Part shown: positions 1 to 5,755 of the stretch, one piece after another
How the letters are laid out: each line of letters starts with the position of its first letter
How positions within the stretch are numbered: the first letter of the stretch is position 1
Assembly (NCBI GenBank): GCA_013329105.1
Contig: DUKW01000007.1
Coordinates: 1-7,780, forward strand
DNA from: Candidatus Methanomethylophilaceae archaeon
GTDB lineage: Archaea > Thermoplasmatota > Thermoplasmata > Methanomassiliicoccales > Methanomethylophilaceae
DNA: 7,780 nt
Direction of reading: 5' to 3'
Translations under genes and position numbers: made by a program
Notes under the pieces: model-generated
What the model saw: the letters and a program-made list of their open reading frames with translations, nothing else
The model's database searches: none
Told to the model about the DNA's origin: nothing

Positions 1-34
1 TTTCAGCCTTGTATTTTACCGTTTAATACCTACC

Positions 35-48
35 TTTTTTTTTCTTTT
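35..48 (+). terminator. Possible T-tract terminator for a gene to the left
   Basis: Nine T, one C and four T on the plus strand. If a plus-strand gene ends just left of the window this would be its terminator, convergent with ycaO. It would not fit if the gene to the left runs leftward. Confidence 0.25.
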
Positions 49-133
49 ACGGCGTTAGGCCTGTCACCTCTTTTCCCTACCCGTCATTCCCCTTGCAATA
101 CTGTATTTGGAATTAACCCTTATAAAGTAATTC

Positions 134-150
134 ATGGATATAATATCCAT
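134..150. repeat. Perfect 17-base palindrome, candidate operator
   Basis: ATGGATAT and ATATCCAT are exact reverse complements around a single A. On the minus strand the palindrome lies immediately upstream of a TATA-like TTTATAAG (119-126), the position expected of an activator site for a leftward gene beyond the window. The arms are AT-rich, so chance is possible. Confidence 0.35.
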
Positions 151-198
151 CCATAGTAACAATAGTTTAATAAAACAGCCTAGCCAGACACCTTATTA

Positions 199-211
199 TT
201 AAAAAAATAAT
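199..211 (-). terminator. Possible backup T-tract
   Basis: Minus-strand ATTATTTTTTTAA contains seven consecutive T, about 95 bases past the ycaO stop. The surroundings are very AT-rich, so it may be only compositional. Confidence 0.25.
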
Positions 212-271
212 TAACCACATATAATTTATATTCACAATCGTTAGTATTTAAATGGACATATAGAGTAACCT

Positions 272-283
272 CCCAAAAAAGTG
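272..283 (-). terminator. T-tract terminator after ycaO
   Basis: The minus strand reads CACTTTTTTGGG, with six T at 275-280, about 20 bases past the ycaO stop. This is the expected place and form for an archaeal intrinsic terminator. A second T-tract of seven T (201-207) lies further downstream and could be a backup. Confidence 0.5.
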
Positions 284-300
284 CCCTTTCTTTATATACC

Positions 301-1515
301 CTACACCAAGGGCCATTGACCGTGAAGACGAGGGCCTTCACGCTCTGGGTCCATTGTATAGACTTCCATGCCAGGAACGATCATACGGACCACGGGGATA
401 CATATGTCCTCACGCGTCAGGTCCACAGTTACTGCCATATAAAAACCGGCATCTATAAGCCTCTGGAATACAACCTCTATATCATCAAGCACATAAGGCG
501 TATCCAGCCTTTCCATCTCCGACAGCCGTACCTCGCGCCCTGTCGTTGAGAACCACATACTATTGATTTTCTTCATGCGTTCATATCCCAGCTCCTGGCA
601 CATCGCTCGTCTGTTAGGATCGACTTTTATTCCATGACGATGAGTGGTCCTGCTCTGAGCAGCTTCTGTAATAGCCCTTACTGCAGCAATTTCTGGGTTC
701 AGATGGGTGCCTACGCCGATAACCAACATCTCTGGATCTTTGGTTCTTATGTCATCGGCCGCCGCACCTATTGTCGGTATACCTACATCCGTCGTCAGAT
801 CCTTCAGATGTATCTCCACCCCCGCCTCCTCACACTGATGTATCAACTTTGCACATACAGAATCTGGGTCGTCTACAATCACATCCGCATTGACCCTTCT
901 GTGAAAATCTGCAAGCGACCATGCATCACGCTCTATCAACTCCAATAGCGCATGAAGTATCGCCTCCTCTATCGTATTCCCGGAGGCTATACCGTTGGTG
1001 TTATAACGGAACAACTGAAGATCGCCATGGGGGAAGTAGGGATGGAATACGGCGTTTGCTGGTACCCATATTTCCTCTCCTCTGAAAAGATCATAACCTT
1101 TTGTCCATGCGATGGGTTGATCAACCAAGTAAGATAAAACTCTAGTTGGTAATATCAACTCGCGGGGGTCGATATAAGGACCGCGCTCAGCGATCTCGTC
1201 GATTGTGGCTACCTCCAAACAGTCCTCAGGTCTCATCTTAGCGCTATAACGTTCCATAGCCTCCATAACCGCCGAGGCCATAGCCTGCTCCCTGGTAGGG
1301 CCCTTACCATTGAAGTTACTTACCGCACCTTGAGGTGCACCTGGCCAGGAGACGGACCAAACAGGGATGCCGATCGTGTCGGTCTTGCTAATATCTTCCA
1401 AATCAACCATACCTGCCTTTTCCAACAAAGGTATTGCCCTCTGCAATGTCTTTTCTGGAGGAATGGTACGGATACCGACATCGCTACAGTATTTGGGCTC
1501 CCTGTTAAGCTGCAT
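301..1515 (-). CDS. ycaO: YcaO protein, probable McrA-glycine thioamidation enzyme
   Basis: YcaO enzymes activate a peptide backbone amide with ATP. The methanogen branch (methanogenesis marker protein 1) installs thioglycine in the alpha subunit of methyl-coenzyme M reductase. Family ATP/Mg-binding signatures are visible: VMEAMERY with Glu85, Glu88 and Arg89; NTNGIASGN at 172-180; LELIERDAW with Glu192, Glu195 and Arg196; and ITEAAQSR with Glu284, Gln287 and Arg289. The N-terminal order, with a PPEKTL segment, DTIGIPVWS and GAVSNFNGKG before the first glutamate motif, matches the methanogen marker branch as I know it. Length (404) is normal. No TfuA-type partner is adjacent: the 300 bases downstream are non-coding. 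The start ATG lacks a Shine-Dalgarno site. The stop is TAG, followed two codons later by TAA. A YcaO acting on another peptide is possible but no precursor peptide gene is seen. Confidence 0.87.
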   Translation of the reverse strand: MQLNREPKYCSDVGIRTIPPEKTLQRAIPLLEKAGMVDLEDISKTDTIGIPVWSVSWPGAPQGAVSNFNGKGPTREQAMASAVMEAMERYSAKMRPEDCLEVATIDEIAERGPYIDPRELILPTRVLSYLVDQPIAWTKGYDLFRGEEIWVPANAVFHPYFPHGDLQLFRYNTNGIASGNTIEEAILHALLELIERDAWSLADFHRRVNADVIVDDPDSVCAKLIHQCEEAGVEIHLKDLTTDVGIPTIGAAADDIRTKDPEMLVIGVGTHLNPEIAAVRAITEAAQSRTTHRHGIKVDPNRRAMCQELGYERMKKINSMWFSTTGREVRLSEMERLDTPYVLDDIEVVFQRLIDAGFYMAVTVDLTREDICIPVVRMIVPGMEVYTMDPEREGPRLHGQWPLV

Positions 1516-1538
1516 GTCCCATTGAAAGGAAGAGGATG

Positions 1539-1546
1539 CTAATAAG
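1539..1546 (-). promoter_or_regulatory. Candidate TATA element of ycaO
   Basis: Minus-strand CTTATTAG is centred about 28 bases before the ycaO ATG. With no ribosome-binding site in the 50-base gap, a leaderless ycaO transcript is plausible. Read-through from the Lrp gene is the alternative. Confidence 0.3.
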
Positions 1547-1565
1547 TTATTCTAAATCTCAAAAC

Positions 1566-2099
1566 TCAATGTAAATCCCTGTAATACATCTTTATATCGG
1601 AATTAGGATCAATTTCTATCTTTTCCACTAATATATCTACTTCCACATTGTAGATGTTCGGTATAGATAGGAATTTGTCTTGTATGAGCTCGTATAGAGA
1701 GTCCACGCTCGATGTTAAGAGCTCTACCACTATGTTTTGATCACCAAACGATTTGTAGATAGCGGAGACTTCAGGGAAGACCCTTATCTCAGCTATGACC
1801 GTGTTCACAGATGATCCTATGACTTCTATCGACAGCAACGCCCGCATAAGGCCTAGCTTGGACGGATTTATATCCACTGAATAACCAGTGATTATGCCTT
1901 CTTTCTCCATACGCGAAAGCCGTCGAGAGACCGTAGCCTTTGATATTCCTAGCTTTTCAGCTATGGCCCCCATACTGACACGGGAATCGCTGCGAAGACA
2001 TTTCAGTATCTCGAAGTCCTTGGAATCCATTTCTTTAGGATTTGCAACTTTGTTGCATAATATTCGTTCAACATCACGTATAATGATACGTTGTTGCAT
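1566..2099 (-). CDS. Lrp/AsnC family transcriptional regulator (177 aa)
   Basis: An N-terminal winged helix-turn-helix lies at residues of about 24-75; its recognition helix falls in GISKATVSRRLSRMEKEGII (51-70). The ligand-binding and oligomerisation (RAM) domain follows at about 84-162, with the beta-strand and helix pattern of AsnC-type regulators. Such proteins form dimers or octamers, bind AT-rich dyads and respond to small molecules, often amino acids. The ligand here is unknown. The first 23 residues precede the usual family start MDSKDFEILKCL, so the ATG at 2028-2030 is an alternative start. Neither has a clear Shine-Dalgarno site, but a TATA-like element placed for a leaderless transcript favours the first ATG. 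The gene sits 59 bases after the DUF169 gene and 50 bases before ycaO; it is a plausible local regulator. It is intact and ends in TGA. Confidence 0.88.
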   Translation of the reverse strand: MQQRIIIRDVERILCNKVANPKEMDSKDFEILKCLRSDSRVSMGAIAEKLGISKATVSRRLSRMEKEGIITGYSVDINPSKLGLMRALLSIEVIGSSVNTVIAEIRVFPEVSAIYKSFGDQNIVVELLTSSVDSLYELIQDKFLSIPNIYNVEVDILVEKIEIDPNSDIKMYYRDLH

Positions 2100-2128
2100 T
2101 AATTACTTATGACTATTAAATTTTGTCG

Positions 2129-2136
2129 TAATAAAA
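2129..2136 (-). promoter_or_regulatory. Candidate TATA element of the Lrp/AsnC gene
   Basis: Minus-strand TTTTATTA is centred about 33 bases before the A of the ATG at 2099, and no Shine-Dalgarno sequence lies between. Together these suggest a leaderless transcript starting at or within a few bases of the ATG. Confidence 0.4.
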
Positions 2137-2158
2137 GGAAAGGTTTCGTGAGGATCGT

Positions 2159-2854
2159 TCAATCCCTTACGGCCTTGGTCATTATGCCGGTTGAAAGGTT
2201 TTCTAAAGCATCCATCATACGAGGGATCTCATCAAATGGTATCCCGACCAACATTTCCTCGGGCCGAAGTTCGGTACGCTTACGACACCCAAAGCAACCC
2301 AACGAGATATTGATCCTGCCCGTGGTCAATGGTCTGGCGACGACGTCCACACAGCAAGCGTTATATGGGGCGGTGTTGAAGTCCACTCTACCGCCCTCAT
2401 GATAGAGCGCCATAGGTATGACCCAGTATATTCTCTCCGGTATGTCCTCGATTATGACGACATCTGGTTTTCTGTCAGCGTCTTTCAACGGCCCCACAGC
2501 AGTATGCGTTACCTTAAAAGGGACGGTGGACCGCTGATCGACCATTCTCTTTGCAGCCTCTGGGTTTTTGAACATTCCCGCACTGTGATAAAAATCTCCA
2601 CTGGCTGTTTTGGCTGGAACTTCTGTCATTCCCAACGCTGATGCCCCGTTCTTACAGGAGTGCATATCAGAAGGGAGAAGAAACTTCTCACCTCTAGCGG
2701 CAGCCATGACTGACTGGCAATGACTCATCTGTTTATCAGGAATCTTATACCCATCGGGTGGCTCCTCACCTTCTCTGACCAAGGTTACCGCCACCGGCTC
2801 ATAACGCAGCCTAAGTGCCTCCTTTAATTTTTCTGCTATCTCACGGTTGTCCAT
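2159..2854 (-). CDS. DUF169 family protein with six cysteines (231 aa)
   Basis: The sequence fits the DUF169/COG2043 family, whose biochemical function is not established. It looks cytoplasmic, with no signal peptide or membrane segment. Six cysteines stand out: Cys46 in MSHCQSV, Cys67 in HSCKNG, the Cys167-Cys168 pair in NACCVD, and Cys187 and Cys190 in LGCFGCR. The CxxC plus isolated cysteines suggest binding of a metal or iron-sulfur cluster, which is inference. The ATG start is preceded by GGTGA at 2859-2863 with 4 bases of spacing. The gene follows ramA by 50 bases on the same strand and may be in its operon, so a helper role in corrinoid-protein activation or electron supply to RamA is worth considering, but nothing in the sequence proves it. 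It ends in TGA and is intact. Confidence 0.85.
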   Translation of the reverse strand: MDNREIAEKLKEALRLRYEPVAVTLVREGEEPPDGYKIPDKQMSHCQSVMAAARGEKFLLPSDMHSCKNGASALGMTEVPAKTASGDFYHSAGMFKNPEAAKRMVDQRSTVPFKVTHTAVGPLKDADRKPDVVIIEDIPERIYWVIPMALYHEGGRVDFNTAPYNACCVDVVARPLTTGRINISLGCFGCRKRTELRPEEMLVGIPFDEIPRMMDALENLSTGIMTKAVRD

Positions 2855-2885
2855 CGACTCACCGATTAAGGATATGCTTGGAAAC

Positions 2886-2894
2886 CTTAAATAG
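2886..2894 (-). promoter_or_regulatory. Candidate TATA element before the DUF169 gene
   Basis: Minus-strand CTATTTAAG lies in the ramA-DUF169 gap, about 35 bases before the DUF169 ATG. It could give an extra start near 2864, just before the GGTGA site. Cotranscription with ramA is equally possible, as no T-tract separates them. Confidence 0.25.
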
Positions 2895-2904
2895 TTCGTA
2901 TCGC

Positions 2905-4548
2905 TCAGACTATCTCATCCACTTTGAGATTATGGAAATCATACACTTTCTGAGGGCATACCATCTCACAGTTCTTACACGCAGTGCCCAGACACTTATC
3001 GGTCTCTATCACTATCCGGAAACCACCAGACTCACTGTCAGTGTGCACTTTCAGCGCCCGCTCAGGACAGGACTTCTCACACTTACGGCACCCTATGCAT
3101 CCTGGGAAATTAGCGTTCATCGTCACACCGACCTCATTTAAGGTCTTGAGCCCCTTCTCACCAACATCGGGTATGTCCCTCTCGACCATCCTAAGAACCT
3201 CATAAGGCCGATGAAGTTTCGGAAGCGGAGGGAGATCTTGCATTACGATCATCTCATTATACATCTCTTCGCTCATACCCTCCAGCCAATATGCTATCTC
3301 AAGGATGAACATCTGCTCGAATGTCTTGTTAGTTGCAAACATGATGTGATTCGCTGCTATGGAGTCCGCAACCTCCTGCATATGATCCAGGCTCTCCGGA
3401 TCCTTGATCAGATCATGAGCCATCATCAAGGATGTGTTGCCCAATTGGTATATTCTATCAAGGACACGCGGGACCATACCGCATGTCTGTGCCTTTATGG
3501 GATCCACATATGTACCAGATGCCCCCGCCATGTACATGACTTTCACGTCTTCATCACGAATCCCTACTTCATGAATGAGGGTACGGTGACCTGCGCGTAT
3601 GGCCCCCATGGCTTTGCCCGCTTCCCGGACATCCTTTTCCAAAAACTTTATCCCATCAACCAATTTCAAGTGATGACTGGGTGTGGAAATATTTGGCAGA
3701 GCTATGAACCCTGTCTCCAACCCCAAAGCTATAGCCGATACGACACCTGTGCCAGTGATTCCTCTGGCCTTCAACCCTACAAGCCTTTGAGTTTCTCCTG
3801 TTAGAGGATCTACCTTGGCCGTAAGAGTGGGATTAAGATACTCATCAAGCACTACGTTGCCCCACTTCCCATCTTCACAAAGGTTAAGATCGGAGATAGC
3901 TTGAGGCGCTGCTAGCATCCCAGCCTCGATCGATTGTCCCTCCATAGCCGGACCGGCGGCAGCACTGCCTGAATACAGCTCGCCGTCGTGATACAACCCC
4001 ATTTCGGCATTGGTACCATAGTCGGTTACCATACATGTCTCCTTACGCTCCAGCATCCCCGACTTCATGATCATAGCCAAAGCATCGGCACCTATCTCAT
4101 GACGTATTGCTGGAGGAATTATGATTTCCGTCTCACTACGCAAACTTGTCAGACCTATATCACCAGCCGTCACAACGTGACCACGGCGAGACGGTCTTAT
4201 GACGCCTAAAGCTTTCAGTTTGTTCTCTCCCGCATACGCCAGATCACGTACCTCTATATTCTCAAAGAGTGATAATTGTATAGGGTTACCACAAACTGAT
4301 ACCCTTTCCACATCACCAAAATCAACCTCCAACAGGGTCAGTAATCGATCTACCGTCTGACGTATGATCCGATGCCCAATTTCGGAGCCGTTACTGATCC
4401 AAAAATGAAGATGATCCATCACATTCGCTCCAGGGAGAGGGTGTCGCATAGTGATGGCGGTGGAAACGATTTTGGCATTGCGGTTAAGGTCCACAAGATG
4501 GGCCCTGTAGCCACTGGTACCTAAGTCAAGAGCGATTCCATAGGCCAT
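2905..4548 (-). CDS. ramA: RamA: corrinoid-protein reductive activase (547 aa)
   Basis: RamA reactivates corrinoid proteins of methylamine (and other) methyltransferases by ATP-dependent reduction of inactive Co(II) to Co(I). The ASKHA-like body shows a phosphate loop ALDLGTSGYR at residues 6-15, the HPLPGANVMDH segment at 36-46, a second loop TDYGTNAEMGL at 175-185, and AGASGTYVD at 341-349. The C-terminus is a two-cluster ferredoxin domain with Cys484, 487, 490 and 494 in CxxCxxCxxxCP spacing and Cys519, 524, 527 and 531 in CxxxxCxxCxxxCP spacing, both suited to [4Fe-4S] clusters. Length and domain order match characterised RamA, where the iron-sulfur domain is also C-terminal. The ATG start has GAGGT at 4555-4559, 6 bases upstream. 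The gene is intact and stops at TGA, 50 bases before the DUF169 gene. The corrinoid protein it serves is not in the window, so the substrate (methylamines, methanol or other) is open. Confidence 0.93.
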   Translation of the reverse strand: MAYGIALDLGTSGYRAHLVDLNRNAKIVSTAITMRHPLPGANVMDHLHFWISNGSEIGHRIIRQTVDRLLTLLEVDFGDVERVSVCGNPIQLSLFENIEVRDLAYAGENKLKALGVIRPSRRGHVVTAGDIGLTSLRSETEIIIPPAIRHEIGADALAMIMKSGMLERKETCMVTDYGTNAEMGLYHDGELYSGSAAAGPAMEGQSIEAGMLAAPQAISDLNLCEDGKWGNVVLDEYLNPTLTAKVDPLTGETQRLVGLKARGITGTGVVSAIALGLETGFIALPNISTPSHHLKLVDGIKFLEKDVREAGKAMGAIRAGHRTLIHEVGIRDEDVKVMYMAGASGTYVDPIKAQTCGMVPRVLDRIYQLGNTSLMMAHDLIKDPESLDHMQEVADSIAANHIMFATNKTFEQMFILEIAYWLEGMSEEMYNEMIVMQDLPPLPKLHRPYEVLRMVERDIPDVGEKGLKTLNEVGVTMNANFPGCIGCRKCEKSCPERALKVHTDSESGGFRIVIETDKCLGTACKNCEMVCPQKVYDFHNLKVDEIV

Positions 4549-4600
4549 GAATTTACCTCGGGTGGATAACAGCGATTGCCATTAAGAACATTTGCCAAGA

Positions 4601-4611
4601 GAAAAATATAC
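4601..4611 (-). promoter_or_regulatory. Candidate ramA promoter (TATA element)
   Basis: Minus-strand GTATATTTTTC directly follows the T-tract and lies about 55 to 60 bases before the ramA ATG. A start of transcription near 4580 would give a leader of about 30 bases carrying the ramA ribosome-binding site. Confidence 0.4.
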
Positions 4612-4622
4612 AAAACAAAAAA
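4612..4622 (-). terminator. T-tract terminator after the mtaA-like gene
   Basis: On the minus strand the run TTTTTTGTTTT follows the methyltransferase stop codon by about 35 bases, after CCCC. A T-tract without a clear hairpin is the normal form of an intrinsic archaeal terminator. It suggests that ramA begins a separate transcript. Confidence 0.5.
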
Positions 4623-4656
4623 GGGGAAAGTTGTTTGATTTGTTTTAGAGTTGCCT

Positions 4657-5688
4657 CTACCCCTTGATAGCCTTGACAAGGGCCAAAAGGTTGTCATTGG
4701 ATATCATTGCAGACAGTCCGCAACCAGGGGATACCACATTGAAACCGGCTTCGGCAACGATTTTACCTTGCTTGGCGCAATCATCAGGTGTTCCCTGCAG
4801 CAATGGTCTGACGACACCAACATTACCCACCAGAGCGGCCCTACCAGCAACCTTCTCCACAGCTTTTTTTGGTTCCACCTTCTCCTCAATGGAGAGCGCA
4901 GATACCCCCGTGGCGATCATACTATCAAGAATAGGGTAGGTATCACCGCAAATATGCAGACAGGAAAAGGCACCCTTTACAGTAGCAAGGCTTTCATGAA
5001 CATATCCACCCACATATTCGTTGAACATGTCAGGGGACAACAGATCAGTTGATGCAGAAGGCTCACTCATCTGTATGACGTCTGCTCCTGCGTCAGAGAG
5101 CGCCTGAGAATATGCTTTGCATATGACCGTTGCAGCCTTTACCCATTTCTTCACCTCGTCTGGTGCCATAAGTATTCCGAAAACCAGGTTCTCTGTATTC
5201 ACGAGATGACCGGCGATAGTGAAGGGGCCGGTGTTGCCTGCCACTACAGGATATTTGTCACCATATCTCTCAGCCAGGAGTTCTATGGCCTTAAGAACAA
5301 CCGCTGGCCTACCGGTTTTCAGAAATTCCTCAGGGGACAGCAGGTTGGGCTCATCGAACTCTTCCGCCATAGGATCCATCTTAAACGGATGCTCCTTCAG
5401 CATGGGCGTCCTGTCTTTCCTACCCGGATCTACCCTTGCACCCAGAGCCTCAACCTCTGCGGTAAGGCAGAACGAGGCCCTTACAGCCTCGAACCCTAAT
5501 ATCTCCGCCTGTCCAGCACCCAGTTTTGCCATCATCTCAGCGTTGGAGTGGGCCTCAGGCCAGTAAACTCCAAGCGCCTCCATTTGTCCGATCGTCGCAC
5601 TCTGTGTGAAGACCGCCACCGGGGGCCTGTCTAATTCCTCTTTTCTAAGTGCAGCAAGCACCCTTTCTTTTGGAGTCATGTTAACCAA
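4657..5688 (-). CDS. mtaA: MtaA/MtbA-type methylcobamide:coenzyme M methyltransferase
   Basis: This is a UroD-fold methyltransferase of the MtaA/MtbA/CmuA group, which transfers a methyl group from a methylated corrinoid protein to coenzyme M in the cytoplasm. The N-terminal MTPKERVLAAL segment, WPEAH, the GADVIQMSEPSAS stretch, HICGDT and SPGCG are family signatures. The zinc ligands that bind the CoM thiolate are present: His242, Cys244 and Cys320 counted from the ATG at 5677-5679. The ATG gives 340 residues, a normal family length. The start given here is the TTG at 5686-5688, three codons earlier, because it sits 8 bases from a strong GGAGG (5697-5701) whereas the ATG is 17 bases away. 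The open frame extends to a TTG at 5712. From memory of the Methanosarcina proteins the middle and C-terminal parts look closer to MtaA than to MtbA, but methanol versus methylamine specificity is not proven. The stop is TAG, with TAA four codons later. It lies between the HyuA-like ATPase and RamA. Confidence 0.88.
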   Translation of the reverse strand: MVNMTPKERVLAALRKEELDRPPVAVFTQSATIGQMEALGVYWPEAHSNAEMMAKLGAGQAEILGFEAVRASFCLTAEVEALGARVDPGRKDRTPMLKEHPFKMDPMAEEFDEPNLLSPEEFLKTGRPAVVLKAIELLAERYGDKYPVVAGNTGPFTIAGHLVNTENLVFGILMAPDEVKKWVKAATVICKAYSQALSDAGADVIQMSEPSASTDLLSPDMFNEYVGGYVHESLATVKGAFSCLHICGDTYPILDSMIATGVSALSIEEKVEPKKAVEKVAGRAALVGNVGVVRPLLQGTPDDCAKQGKIVAEAGFNVVSPGCGLSAMISNDNLLALVKAIKG

Positions 5689-5696
5689 ATCAATCT

Positions 5697-5701
5697 CCTC
5701 C
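5697..5701 (-). promoter_or_regulatory. Strong ribosome-binding site deciding the mtaA-like start
   Basis: GGAGG within the minus-strand run ACGGAGGAGATTG. It is 8 bases from the TTG at 5686-5688 and 17 bases from the ATG at 5677-5679. The spacing favours the TTG although family alignment would be satisfied by either. Confidence 0.55.
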
Positions 5702-5724
5702 GTTAACCTCAAGTATAGATTTCA

Positions 5725-5736
5725 GTTATTTAATAT
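5725..5736 (-). promoter_or_regulatory. Candidate TATA element before the mtaA-like gene
   Basis: Minus-strand ATATTAAATAAC lies in the short gap after the HyuA-like stop codon. A start of transcription about 25 bases downstream, near 5705, would leave a short leader carrying the GGAGG site. The alternative is read-through from the HyuA-like gene as one operon. Confidence 0.35.
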
Positions 5737-5755
5737 CGTTGCAATTTTCACCTTA

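Larger units (their letters stand above)
1..300. other. AT-rich intergenic region without a supported gene
   Basis: I see no coding region with family features, no tRNA-like cloverleaf and no repeat array. The contents are T-tracts on both strands (35-48, 201-207, 275-280), TATA-like elements (for example 119-128 and 245-256) and the palindrome at 134-150. It appears to separate ycaO from a neighbouring unit. Confidence 0.6.

Noticed and set aside
64..87. Minus-strand mini-ORF after AAGGGG (ATG at 85-87)
   Set aside because: It encodes only seven residues and the purine-rich site is too close to the ATG to act as a ribosome-binding site.
1..156. Open plus-strand frame running in from the left edge to a TAG at 154-156
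   Set aside because: Fifty-one codons without a stop is likely by chance in such pyrimidine-rich sequence. The product is low-complexity, rich in Phe, Leu and Pro, with no motif, and crosses a 14-base T-rich tract.
1566..2099. Siroheme decarboxylase (AhbA/AhbB), which shares the Lrp/AsnC fold
   Set aside because: The intact recognition helix with SKATVSRRL and the ordinary RAM domain fit a DNA-binding regulator, and no heme-pathway genes are nearby.
3211..3804. Plus-strand open frame of 197 codons opposite ramA
   Set aside because: It lies wholly within ramA, whose protein has clear family motifs and two ferredoxin clusters. The antisense product has no recognisable family pattern and a composition typical of a shadow frame.
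4657..5688. Uroporphyrinogen decarboxylase (HemE) as the identity of the UroD-fold protein
   Set aside because: The HICGDT and SPGCG zinc-site motifs and the MtaA/MtbA-like N-terminus identify the corrinoid:CoM methyltransferase branch rather than HemE.
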